Source: Exobasidium rhododendri
Lineage: Eukaryota; Basidiomycota; Exobasidiomycetes; Exobasidiales; Exobasidiaceae
DNA length: 64,000 bases
NCBI GenBank assembly: GCA_026210745.1
Contig: CP110632.1
Coordinates: 4,401,001-4,465,000 of the forward strand
Reading direction: 5' to 3'
The translations under genes were made by a program, and so were the position numbers. The notes under the pieces were generated by a model that saw only the letters and a program-made list of their open reading frames with translations, made no database searches and was not told the origin of the DNA. Below, one piece after another: positions 18,171 through 29,800 of this stretch (within the stretch, counting starts at the first letter, position 1; every line of letters starts with the position of its first letter).

Positions 18171-20721
18171 CTACAATGGTCCCAGATCGTCGGACTTTCT
18201 TTGCTTGCCGTGGTCGAAAGACGAGCCAGCAGTCCTGTTATCCTGCGAAAAGGGAGCAAATGCACCGGTGAAACGAGATCCTGAGGTGTTGGTGTTGTTG
18301 TTATTGTTGTTGCTGCTGCTACCACTGCCGCTTCCACTGCCACTTCTGCTGCTTGACTTTTTGCTCCTACTCGCAGTAGCACCCTCTTCGGAAGTCGCTC
18401 GACTGCTTGGTCTTCGCACGGGTGGAGGTCCTCCAAAAGCCGAATGACTTGTTGAATTACCGTCCAAGGATCTCACAAACTCGTTCTCTTCATCCTCCTC
18501 TTCTTCATCCAGTATGTCGGCGTCCCTCTCGTCGAAAGTGGTCATACCACCTACTCCGCCCTCAAATTGGAAACTATTTCTACTGCTCCCTCCACGGCTG
18601 CTGTTCATCGTTGAACTCGGACCAGTATCTGCAGCGGCCAGAGCGACCTCACTCCTTCTCATCGCCTTTCTCTCTTCGTGTTTGCGACTGGCGACGCTGT
18701 TCGTGAAGAGCGGTGTAAGGTAGCGCTGATCGAGTGTCGAGAACCATCGACCGTCTCTCATGATCAAACCTGCTCGGTCTAAGAACTTTCGCACGCTGTT
18801 ATCTTCCTCGGATCCCCCGGCGAACTCTTTGACTGCTCTTGTGCTGGGAGAGATCAGTGGATCATCGCTAGGATAGATGCTGCTGCTGCTGCTGCCGCCA
18901 TGCTGCAAAGGCAAGACTTCTGTCGAGCTGGTGGAAGATCGACGATCATCATCGTCCTCTTCGTCATCCTGCACGTAAGGTTGGTTCTTCGTAAAGCCAC
19001 TCTGAGCAATGCTTGCTGGTGCAGTCCTGGGTTCTTCGACATCTCGGTATAGGGATCTTGTCTCCCCTGATGTGGCTCTGCTATTCCTTCCCACTCCGTA
19101 TCCTGCCGCTATTCTCCTTCTCTTCCGCATGCTTTTCAATCTCATAGCAGCAATTTCTGCCTCTTCCTCTTCGTCCGTCGAATCACCTTCGTCATCTTCT
19201 ACTCCTGTCCGAATGCCCAGGATATCTAGCATCTGAGCCGTCGTGCCTCCAAACACAATCACAGTCAAGACAACAGTGACTAAAACAGTCGTCTGAAGGG
19301 CAGGAGCATTTGATCCTTCTATTCCTGCAGACAACGCAAATCCAACAGCCCCTCGAAGGCCGGCCCAAAAGAGCATGACTTGATATTCTCGAGGCAACTC
19401 CTCGTCAGACTTTTGAATGTCTCGAAGGTTGCCAGGCCCTGCTCGCTTGCTTCGTCTTCTCATCTTTGTTCTTTTGACAGCATTGACAAAGGCTGCAATT
19501 GGGAAGACTGCAGAATAGCGAGACAACACAACTGCAGCAACAGTCACCAGGATGAACAGGGGTTTGTAGACGAGAGTTTCCTGCGTGAAGAGACTCAAAC
19601 CCAGGTAGATGAAGATGAAATTCTCCGATAGATTGGCCAGTGTCTGGAAGATGTACCGAGTCGCCCTCTGAGTCCGTCTCGACATGTTGTGATAGGCGTA
19701 ATGCTTCAAGGTGATGCCACAGAACAAGAGACTGACGATGCCGGACATGGTGACACCATTGCTGAAGAAGTAGCTGGTGTATGCCACCAAGGTCACCAAG
19801 CAGCTTTCAAGAGGTGGATATGAAGAAAGACGGCTGTGCTTGAGCATCAACGAGCAGACCAGTCCGAAGGCGACACCCAAGGCCATGCTAAAGGTGAACA
19901 CAAACAGAAAGAGACCAAGACCATGAAAGAGTGACGCGATGCTGATAGCCTTACCCCGAAATGTGGTCAAGACACTGTAGACGATAGTGTTAGTGTTAGA
20001 TCGCTTCAAGTACGTGATGGCGGACAACTCACTCAAACATGACGATGGAGACTGCATCATTGAGGATACTTTCTCCAAAGATGACACTGTACAGTTGTGG
20101 GTCGACTTTGTATGTGTTGAAGATGGCGAGAATTGTGACAGGGTCTGTTGCGCTCAAGGTCGAGCCAAAGATGAGGCACTCCAGGAGGGAGAGAGAGAGG
20201 GACTCGAGGTGCAGAAGAGACCAGAGATAAACAATCACTCCAACAACGATCGCACTGATAAAGGTACCAGCAAAAGCGAAAGTCAGGATAGTACCGAAAT
20301 TCCGAAAGAAGTTCTCCTGTCGCAAATCGTATCCACTGGCCAAGATGATCGGTGGAAGTAGGACGTTGAGCATGATTGTATTGCTGAAGCTGAGCATCTT
20401 TTGCACCTCTTCTCCTGGCCCAATCCGCAAAGCCGCCCCGACAAACATGCCAGCAAATAAGCCAACGATGGTTTCATGAACCGCTGTGATTTTCTTGACC
20501 TTGAGATAGTACGATGTCCAGAAACTTCCGATTAAGAGCAGAAGAACCAGAAAAAGGGCCAGAGAAGAGTCTCGCTCTTGTTCCTCAGCATTTGGTATCG
20601 CACTTGCGCTGGCGGTGGCACTCTGGCTTGCTGATGCTGATACCGCCGAAAGAGCTGCTATCACTGGTGTCGCAGCAGACATGACTAGCGAGGCAGCAAG
20701 AGAGTGCTGTAGCCGTTGCAC
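18171..20721 (-). CDS. NHX1: NHX-type Na+(K+)/H+ exchanger
   Basis: Cation/proton antiporter of the CPA1 family, endosomal/vacuolar NHX type, which exchanges Na+ or K+ for luminal H+. Exons 20721-20033 and 19974-18171 give 830 aa. About 12 membrane segments lie in residues about 55-450. Signature segments are GLFAGMFVGAALRIGP (amiloride-site region), FGSTLSATDPVTILAIF and FGESILNDAVSIVMF with the ND ion-binding pair, and later RYSAVFPIAAFVN and LRGAVGFALSAG. The cytoplasmic tail, about residues 480-830, is acidic, Ser-rich and longer than in yeast Nhx1 (633 aa in total). It has a Gly/Ser/Asn run near the C-terminus. The N-terminal hydrophobic stretch could be a signal anchor. Plasma-membrane animal-type NHE is less likely given the motif set. 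Confidence 0.9.
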
Positions 20722-21079
20722 TTCAGGATGGTCAGGGAACGCAAGGACGGAGGTGGTAATTCTACTAGTGCTTCTAAAACCTTGTTGCAGATATATCCCC
20801 CGTTCTCACTACAGTACAAGGAAATGTGTAGTTCGCACATACAAATCTGTAAGTAGGCTGCAAGTCCATTCGCGCCTGCCTCGGATCATCCCAACTGGCC
20901 CTAGAATCCGTGCGAGAGCAGTATTGTCGGGGTCACGTGGCATAGAACATCGTCATCGTCTGGGAGCATTGACTTTGGAATTTGATTGTCTAGATTGTAC
21001 AGCCTTTGCAAGTGTCCACTGAGCCGAACCATCTCCTACTACAAGCAGTCTCACTCACTTACTACAGAGTACTTCCATT
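20722..21079. promoter_or_regulatory. Bidirectional promoter region, NHX / TMEM33-like
   Basis: A 358-bp gap between divergent starts. A CACGTG-like GTCACGTGG site lies near 20932-20940; otherwise no recognised element. Confidence 0.4.
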
Positions 21080-22310
21080 ATGGTGAGTAGATTGAAGACA
21101 TCGACAGAGTGAAGATGAAGCTAATGTTGTTCCGTTTGTGGTGATACCGTCTCAGCCACGCCCAGTCGCATCGACCCCCCACCTCGTGTGGGCTGCTGGC
21201 CACTTTATCGTATTTTTCTCCGGCTTGCGCTTTCTTTTGGGTGTCTTCACCCTCAATACTCCCAATTTGACGCACTGGTACACTATAACCTACCTGGGTG
21301 CAATCGTCAGCTACGGAGTCGTCGTATACAAGAGCTTTGGGGTAGGTGGACTGCAGGATTAGCATGAATGCTCAGTTTTTTTTTTTGACACATTTCCTCC
21401 GAATTGATGCTGCAGATTCCTCAGCTCAATAAGGCATACATACAACGAGCTGCTTTCGATGAGAATGTGCAGTACCTCCTCCTCGCCATGTACTGGTGGT
21501 TCAACAAGCCCATCTTTGGTGAGAGCTTTTACTTGCAGGGGAAGACAGCCAACATTATTTTATCTCACATCTTTCTTCTCCCTTTAATCTAGTTACTCTC
21601 GTGCCGTACGTTACTTTCTCTCTCTTCCATGTCCTCACCTTCTTGCGAACGACGGTAATCCCAATGGTGTTCCCCAACTCATCATCAACACCAGCTCGAG
21701 CAGAAGGAGCTGCTGCTGCACCTGGTCCCGCCCCAGCGAGGGCTGCCAAATTTATTCAGAGTTGTGAGTGCACGAAATCCTTCGTAAGGGGAGAAGCACA
21801 TGTAGATTCTGACAAAAACATACATGCTATATCAGGGGTCAAGACTAATTACGATCCAGCAATGCGATTTGTCGCTTATGCCGAGGTGGCCATCTTTGCG
21901 CGAGTCCTGTTCGGAGCGATCTCGTTCAGGAATAGCCTCTTGGCTCCCCTCTTTTACGCTCACTTCCTACGACTACGCTTCTATATGAGCAGCTTTACAA
22001 GAGGCGCATTCCAGCATGTCGGAAGCGTCTTGGATGGGTACACACAACACTCCAGCTGCCCACCTGCTGTACGCAAAGCCTACCTCATGGTGACCGACTT
22101 GGTGAGTTGTCTCGGAAATATGTGTGGTAGGCTCCCAGAAAGTGCACGCGGTATTTACGCTCTTTTGACAATCTTCCTCAGATCTCACGCTATGCCAGTA
22201 CAGTACTTTCCGTGCAAAATCAAGGAGGAGCACCCACTGGAGGAGCACCAGTAGCTGGTGAAGCTGGCGCTGGAGCAGCACCCGCAGCGGCAGCAGGACG
22301 ACGACAATGA
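21080..22310 (+). CDS. TMEM33/Per33-Pom33 family ER and nuclear-pore membrane protein
   Basis: Integral ER and nuclear-envelope protein of the Tts1/Per33/Pom33/TMEM33 family, involved in ER shape and nuclear pore distribution. Exons 21080-21082, 21156-21341, 21416-21518, 21593-21763, 21836-22101 and 22182-22310 give 285 aa. Exon 1 codes only for the initiator Met: the ATG is followed at once by GTGAGT, and no other in-frame ATG precedes the conserved HLVWAAGHFIVFFSGLRF. Further family blocks are NVQYLLLAMYWWFNKPIF, PYVTFSLFHVLTFLRTTV and RLRFYMSSFTRGAFQ. The C-terminal tail is Gly/Ala/Pro-rich. All joins keep frame with GT-AG borders. A 14-nt T run lies in intron 2. Confidence 0.85.
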
Positions 22311-22626
22311 ACGTGACAAAGAAAAGCGGAGGGCAGGCTGCAAGAAAAACTTTGCATTTGACTTGATAAAGGTGACAAGGGGAGGAGCTATACGACGCAA
22401 AAGAAAGAAATCCCAGGCCTCTGTTACCATATTTCCAGCCCGAAAGATGCGTCCCAACAAAATTCTCTTCCGACCCTTCCGATTCTTATAGGCATACAAA
22501 GAGCGGCATTGATTTCATCGCAAGGTGATGCTCATAGAAATTGAATGCTAATGAATATTATTATGGATTGGTACAGGAATAGTGGTGAGAAGTGAAGGCA
22601 GGGTACACTGGCTCGTGTTCGATGCG
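22311..22626. other. Convergent intergenic region
   Basis: 3' flanks of the TMEM33-like and RMND1-like genes. No gene or repeat was seen. Confidence 0.5.
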
Positions 22627-24458
22627 TCAAACGAGGCGAGTGGAAGCAGAAGGGGACGTAGACGAATGTGACCTTTGACTGTCTCGAAGCAGCAAACGAC
22701 GTATTGAGGAGATGATTTCCTGTTCGCTATCGTCGGAAGTGCTTTGCGATTCCGGAGTAGGTAGTATTTTCTCTTCCACCCCACTGCCGTTCACTAGATG
22801 CCAGAGTCTCATAGGCGAAGGCACATACTCGTGTGAGATGAGGGCGATGCAGACTTCGAAAGCAATGAGGTAGATGATGATACTGAATGCGGGTAAAGCG
22901 ATGGAAGAAGGTGTTAGTAAGAGAACCTCAAAGACGCCCTCCTGAGCCCCCCAAGAACACTCACAGCTCCATACGGTGGGTGCTAGACTCCGTTAGAAGC
23001 GCCCTCAAGATCCCCAAGAGATTCTCGCCATGATCCAACTTCTCGTTATAGGCTTTGAACCTACTCTCTATGTCCAAAGCTAGACAGATGGAGTCATAAT
23101 GGTGTTCTACCTTCCAGTTTTCCCAGTACATTTCAGGGTCGTCTAAGAAGTTTTCACTGTCTAGATTTGCTCTTTGTCTTAGTTTAAGTAGAGTACCCAT
23201 CTTACGAATTACCTCTTTACGATGCAAAGGTACTTTTCCTTCCACTTCAAGTCGACCTGGTAAGGTTGAAACTTCTTCGAGGTACCTCGACAGAGCTGCT
23301 TCCTGAACAGACAATCGAGCAGATCGAGACAGGCCTTGTGAAAAGGCAAGCTGAGCTAGTAAAGGACTCCAATCGGATGGATCAGAGGTAGGATCTTCGT
23401 TGCTTCGACTCATGTCCTGCTCGTCAACAAGGTCAGGGTCGAATTGTTCATCTGATTCCATTCGAGGGGCTTGTCCGATCACAATCACATCTCCTACTAC
23501 TCGTGTGATCCTGTGAATGAGAGGATTGAGAAGGGAGAAGGAAGTGAGAGGGAGAAATTTGTTGATAGCGCCACATCTCGACGACTCACTGATCTTCTGC
23601 AATGAGGTACTCCATCGCTTCATCGCCAATCTCATCGTATCCCTCTACCTCTGCACTGAGTCCATCGAGCGCTCGTCCCTGTATCACCATTCGCAGAAAT
23701 TTCCTGCTTTGGTCATTTGTCATGCCCCATGTTACGTAGCTTCCGGATCGAAAGATGAATGCTTCTCCTTGACTCGCCGAGCTGGGTGACGAAGTCGGGG
23801 ACGTTGATGACGACGATGACGAAAGTGACGACGACGACACTGACGACGAGGTAGATGACGGAAGCAGTCCAGTGGAAGATGTCATGGAACTACTTGAGCT
23901 AGAGTGAGATTGAGGCCATTGAGGCACATAAATTACCTCATCATCTTCCAAGAGTTGCCAACCTCGAGGCAATCTTCCTGAAGAGATGAGCTTTTCAAAA
24001 TTGTAATTCTCCGCTGTCGCATACGCCACTGCATCGCGAAGTCGTCTGATCGGTAGAAATGTCGTAGAATCTGACGACAGTAATGTGTCCTTTTCAATTT
24101 GTTGTCTCTGTTGGGCTTCTTCAATCAGGATAGTTTCGACGCCACCTTTGTCTAACGCTGCTGACGCCGCCAACTGCTCTCGTAATGCTCGACTAGCTGA
24201 CGCTTGTGCTTTTGCTTTCGCCTTCGTGTTCGGTGTCTTCCGATTCCGGAGCAGAGCTTGATGCGTACTGTTAGTGCTGATGCCGCCGCTATTCTGAATT
24301 ATCGCCGACGAAGTGGAAGAAGCATCGGAAAGATTGATGTCCTTTGCAGGATTTGGCTTGGCAATTCCGACTCGAGGAGCCTTTGATGATACGTTGCGAA
24401 GTTGCAGTAGGTGAGGCAGCTGTTGCCTCTGCCTAAAAAGAATCGTTCTAGGCAGCAT
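22627..24458 (-). CDS. RMND1/Mrx10 (DUF155) mitochondrial inner membrane protein
   Basis: Member of the RMND1/Rmd1/Mrx10 family (PF02582). In animals and yeast these are mitochondrial inner-membrane proteins tied to mitochondrial translation. Exons 24458-23590, 23510-22965 and 22882-22627 give 556 aa. An Arg/Gln/Leu-rich leader (MLPRTILFRQRQQLPHLLQL) looks like a mitochondrial presequence. The domain begins at about residue 135 with LPIRRLRDAVAYATAENYNF. It is interrupted by a Ser/Thr-rich insert and resumes with AFIFRSGSYVTWGMTN. The C-terminal half has LHRKEVIRKMGTLLKLRQR, NLDSENFLDDPEMYWEN and the predicted membrane anchor IIIYLIAFEVCIALIS. The last exon ends in a polar tail. Paralogues Rmd1/Rmd8 are alternatives, but the presequence and the IIIYLIAFEV tail favour Mrx10/RMND1. 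Confidence 0.85.
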
Positions 24459-24922
24459 CAGAGCAAGGGCAGAGGACGAGATAATGTTGGGAGAAGTCAG
24501 CGATTCTAACTTTATCTGTGGCCTCCAGGAAGTGGATTAAATATTGATTGACCTTCCGAGTCTTCCTTCACTGCTCAACACGTGTGGTCTGCACTGCGAC
24601 AGTCAGTCTCTCATCCCCCACACCATCGCCTTCCGTGTGAGAGCTGACAGCATTACTAGATGACATGGATGGCATCATGCATCACTGGCATGCAGGCATT
24701 CCCGCGGCGGGACCCCAGAAGATGCATTGCGCACATCAAAGTAAGAAGAAAAAACAAGAGAGACTTCCACTTCGCATGTCAGAATTTTGTTGAACACGGA
24801 CCGGCCGTGTTCAACTTGGTAGAAAGTGCGAAGAGTAGGGCGGGGCAAAGAGGCTGACCTTTGATACATGAGATAGTTCAGGAAAGTGGGATTAGTAGCA
24901 TACATAACAGAGCAATAGACCA
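24459..24922. other. Intergenic region between RMND1-like and CMK genes
   Basis: Both neighbours are on the minus strand, so this holds the 3' flank of the kinase and the promoter of the RMND1-like gene. A strong inverted repeat sits at 24789-24815 (listed separately). Nothing else is recognised. Confidence 0.5.
24789..24815. repeat. Inverted repeat, 11-bp perfect arms
   Basis: The arms GTTGAACACGG (24789-24799) and CCGTGTTCAAC (24805-24815) are exact reverse complements around a 5-nt centre (ACCGG). It could be a hairpin in the CMK 3' UTR, or a palindromic binding site about 330 bp upstream of the RMND1-like start. Confidence 0.8.
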
Positions 24923-26343
24923 TCAATGAGCAAGCACTTCTTGGACGTTAGCAGATTCCTTTTCTGCCTCCTCGATCCCCTTCTTCAATTCATCGACCTC
25001 TTCCTTTGGCACGTCTGATGTCTCTGTTCGAAGTCGATTAATTAGTCTGAGAAATTGGGGGTATCAGTCGGATAGTAGTGTCGATCAATTCTGCATCTAA
25101 CACTACTGATCTACTCACCGGATCCCATTGACAGCCTTTTTGAAAGTCCTCTTTGCATTGAAAGCTTGCTTGATATCTGGCAGCAAGTCTCGTTGCTCTC
25201 CTCCTACTTCTGCTGCATTGGTGGTGAGCCACTTATGTTGTAAAGCTTGATTCGCTGTCATTCTTGAGCTTGGATCGATGGTGAGAAGCTTGTTGACGAA
25301 ATCTCTCGCTTCTTCACTGACGCCTTGCCAATAAACCTCTGGTTCAAACGAATAGTCTGCATTGATGATAGCCTGCATCTCCTCCATCGTGGTGTCCCGA
25401 TCAAAGGGTGTATATCCACAGAGAAGAAAGTATGTGATGACTCCGATCGCCCACATGTCTACGGGCTTGCCATGTCCTCTGTCAAAGAGACGAGATCTCC
25501 TTTAGCTAAAAAAAAACTCAGCACTACCCTTTCTCTAGTTGCATGAACACTCACGTCTTCTTGAATATCTCCGGCGCCATGTACCCAGGTGTACCACATG
25601 TCGTGCTCAGCACTGTAATCTTCTCATCATCCACGACCCTCGACAAACCAAAGTCGGCTATCAAAAGATCTGAATTTTCGCTCTTGTCCCGAAACAGCAG
25701 ATTCTCCGGTTTCAGATCTGTGAATGTATGGATAACGGATGTATCTCAGCTAGTAATCCAGGTTTTATTTACTGTCTTCAAGCGACGTACCTCGATGAAC
25801 AATTCCCTGGTTATGCAGATAGACGACTGCCAATGTGATAGTCTTGACGATATGAGCCGCATCTCTGGAAAATGGTAAAGACTGCATCAACGATTTGCGC
25901 CTTCATCAACCTGTCGTAGGCGAGTAACGCACTGTTCGTAGTAGCTTCCTCGCTCGCAGATTCGGTCGAACAGCTCTCCTCCCACACAAAGATCAGTGAC
26001 GAGGTACAGATTGTTCATTGTCTCAAAGTAGTCGACCAACGTGACAATAGATCGATGGCCCTAGGAGTGATGAAAAGTGATCTTAGCTTTGCACACTCCC
26101 CCTTTTGCTCTTAAAGAGAAGACGTCATCCGCTGTTGCAATCCTCCTCACTCACCTGCGATACCTTCTTCAATGCTGCAATTTCGTTTCGAACCATGTGC
26201 TCTCTTCCCTCCATCAGTCTTTTACTGATCACTTTGCAGGCAAAGTACTCCCCCGTCTTGATGTGTACCGCCTCCTTGACGACGGCATACGTGCCCTGTC
26301 CGAGTGTTTTTCCCACCTTGTACGCACATGGGACTGTCGACAT
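24923..26343 (-). CDS. CMK1: Ca2+/calmodulin-dependent protein kinase type I
   Basis: Cytosolic Ser/Thr kinase of the CaMK I family, activated by Ca2+/calmodulin. Exons 26343-26155, 26060-25933, 25864-25791, 25717-25555, 25478-25119 and 25046-24923 give 345 aa, close to typical fungal CMKs. Motifs run in order: glycine loop [12 protein letters not shown] lysine in [22 protein letters not shown] (catalytic loop, split by an intron in the R-D pair), [21 protein letters not shown] and [19 protein letters not shown]. After the kinase domain, [19 protein letters not shown] is a basic amphipathic helix in the position of the autoinhibitory and calmodulin-binding segment. A short Glu-rich tail follows. 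All five introns keep frame. Confidence 0.92.
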
Positions 26344-26895
26344 GACTAGTGGTGTTCGAGTGGGCTGAAATGGAGCTGAAAATGGCGACGAAGCTAGTGA
26401 CTGCTGAGTAGTGTCGATATCTTACGCCGGCGGAAGGGTAGTCAATTAGGCTCTAAGGTCAATATCATGTGGATCCCACCTCGTCGCAGCCCGAATTGGG
26501 CCAAACGCTCGCATTGATCAAGCCATGATAAGCCACGTGAATATCGGTTGCCCATAAAATGGAGAAAGACTTCATTGTGACTGCACCTGAAACCTTTTGA
26601 AGTCGGATCCTAGCTGAATCGTGTGGACGTTTGAAGTCGGAAAAGGCCTGCGAATGACCTGCTGGAAGTCACCGTGTGCAGCAAACTCCATCTCTCTCGT
26701 AGCACGAGTGTAGACGCACCTCCATCTGTTTCACCAGGACCGACAGACTAGCACACGCTCGCACACGTCTCTCGGGGCGCAATTGACTTTGTACTGGGCA
26801 GGCCACCTAGTATGATGGCAGCTCGAGGTCGCCTCAATTAGATTCTCCATAAGATTCCCGAACAGCATTCAACAGCAACACGAGATACGTGGGCC
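26344..26895. promoter_or_regulatory. Bidirectional promoter region, CMK / RabGAP
   Basis: A 552-bp gap between divergent starts. A GCCACGTGA site near 26531-26539 contains the E-box CACGTG. No gene was seen. Confidence 0.4.
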
Positions 26896-29800
26896 ATGTC
26901 CGAGACGCAATGGAGGAATTCAACTTCATCCCATCAACAGCAAGCACAGCGACTTCGATCATTTCGTACCTTGCTAGATCCGACCGAACTGCTTCCTGGC
27001 AACAATGTAGCCGATCTGTACAGCCTACGACATCTCTGTCTCCAAGGAGGTGGTCTGCCCGACACCACCTCTTCCTCCGCTCATGGGTGGCTTAGAGCAC
27101 AAGCTTGGAGAGTCTTGCTAGGCTATTTGAGCCCAGAAAAATCGGAATGGAATCGTATACTGGACAAGCGTAGAGCGGAGTACTACGTTAGTACGACAGA
27201 CGATGTAGAAGTGCGAGAAGCATGCACAATAAGACTTACCTCCCATCCTTGATTTCCCTACTGCAGCAATTTGTTGGAGACTTCCTACCGCAGCATAGCA
27301 GCACATCTCACAAGGGAATTCCTGGGAAATTGTCAGAGAGAGATGCCCTTCTGGACCAAATCTATCGAGACCTTTCTCGATCGAGGAAAAATGCATTCGC
27401 CTTCTATCGAGACGAGGTCAAGTCAAGCAGTACTTGCCCTTTAGCGCCACTACCACAAGGATGTACCGATGCTGTGCCTAGGCTGTCAAGTAGGCATTCG
27501 CTACTTGAGCGCTTGATGCTCATCAATGATGATTTTGCTCATGCGATCAGAGAAGAAAATCGCTTTCAGTCGTCGAGATCAGGGCGCCGACCTTCAGCTC
27601 CGCAAACGCCAAGAAGAGCTAAGGAGACTCTGCTTTCGGCCTCGAATTCCGGTCCCATCAACATCAATGAAAAGAGTCCTTCTATCACACTGGAACCAGC
27701 CAGCCCTCAGGCTACGAGAGTACGTAGCTCTGAAGTCACAGCTGCTGATTCTGACGAAGAAGGCAACTTTGCGAGCGCCGAGGAAGGTGAACACTCCGAC
27801 GTTGAAAGTGCACCTCGTGCCATGCATGGTTCTTCCGTCTTCATCGATCAGCGATGGCACTCCTTACTACGAATTCTGTACATCTACGCACTTCTCAATC
27901 CAAGCACTGGATATGTTCAGGGCATGAACGAAGTCCTCTTCGTCCTCCTTTACGTCATGGGAACCAGCGGTCATCTGCCTTCTACCCGAAACAGGCAAGG
28001 AACGAGAGAAACCTCAAAAGAGAAAAAATCCGAAGGGACCGGTCCGTCATCATCCGAGGAAGCCTACCTATCCGAAGGAGATGATCCCTTCACCTTCATG
28101 TATGAAGATAAGCTCGATGAGGCACCAGGAGCGCACGCCGAAGCAGATGCCTTTTGGTGCTTTTCAGCTCTCATCGGCGACGTGCGCGATTTATACGACT
28201 TTGATGGCATCGAGCACGCTGGATTGAAGATCACAAATCAGAGGCAAGCAGAAAGTGGGCAAAGTCATGTTGTAGGGATGGCTTCTGCGTTGAAGAAGTT
28301 CAGTCTGCGTCTGAAGTGGTTAGATGAGGCTCTCTGGAAGCAGCTGCAGATCAACTCGCTTGATCCTAGGCTGCCTTACTATTCCTTTCGATGGCTCGCC
28401 TGTCTAGTCAGTACAGAACTTGCCTTGCCTTCTGTCGTTCGAGTCTGGGATGCTATTTTGGCAGAGTCAAGCGAAGCTACAAGCAGCTCCGCAGCATCTA
28501 CGCCCAAGGTTGAATTCTTGATTGACATTTGCTGTGCCCTATTGACCAATGTGAGGGGCTCGATCTTGTCTGCTTTTGAGGGTGGGGAGGCGGGGACCGA
28601 CGAAGTCGATCACGAAGATGCATTTGGGAGAGTGATGAAGATTCTTCAAGTGTACCCCGATGATGATGTAGGACCTATCGTTGAGATGGCTTGTCTCTAT
28701 AGACAGAAGAGGTTGGCGGCTCCTCTCACTGGCGATGGACCACCAAACGATGATGAAGACGACACGATGCTGTCTGTGCGTGAAAGAGCAGCCAACACAC
28801 TCAAGAGCTGGACCAACTCCTCCGCAACTCCACTACGGAATAAGTCAAAGTGGTTGACTAGTACACCTCGGACGCCTTCCACGTCATCGACACTACAGGG
28901 GGAGGAGTCGACACCATCACGATCTTCTAGTGCACAATTGTTCAGACGCTACACGGAAGCCATCCAAAGAAGTGATGCAGCGGCCAACCTGAGCAAAACA
29001 AGCACCAACTGGACAGCAAAAGCTATGGATACGTGGAACGGCAGCCCCAATGTGAAGGATGATTCTCGTGTCTCTCCTCTGGCTGAGATGAAGACTTCGC
29101 TGATGAATCGAGTGACAAGTGGCGTTGGCCCTTTGCGAAAGTTTTCTTCCTCTTCCTCTTCGTCTCCCTTTCAAGATCCAAAGCAAGTCCACCCTTCCCT
29201 TAGATGGTCGATACAGAGCTTGCCACCAGACATACCAATACCCAACGTCAACGACAGCCCTCCTCGACGAAGTGGGGCCACCTTGTATGCCCAGTCTCCG
29301 ATGCGGGATGCCGTTTCGATCAATCAACTGGGCGCATTCTCTGCTGGTGACCATAATCAACAGCTCTATTCACCGGACTTGGACAGAGCCGACAGTTCGC
29401 CCGGCACCAGTCCACAGAGTGCAAGTACTAGTGTCTTTGGAGCGATCTCGTCCCTTCAAGGAACACCTAAAGCCAAGGTCCGAAGCTCCGGACCAAAGCC
29501 ATTGCTTTTGACCAAATCAGCAAGGCCACCTCGTGAGGGCAGTGCCAATGGAGCATTGAATCCTGATGAATTGACCAGTCGAAAGATCTCTACGGGTCCG
29601 CTTGCAGCTCATAGCAGTCCCAGAAGTGTAAGAGGAACGTCAAACGGCGGCTTGAGACGTCGTGATAGCAGTTTTGGAGGTTCGATGTCAAGTAGTGTAG
29701 CGGGCACAGAATCGCCTGGCAATGAGACGCACGATGAGAATTCGTTTGCCTCGATTAGATATGACAACAGCCGGCCCCACCTGCCTTCCTTGCAAAATCT

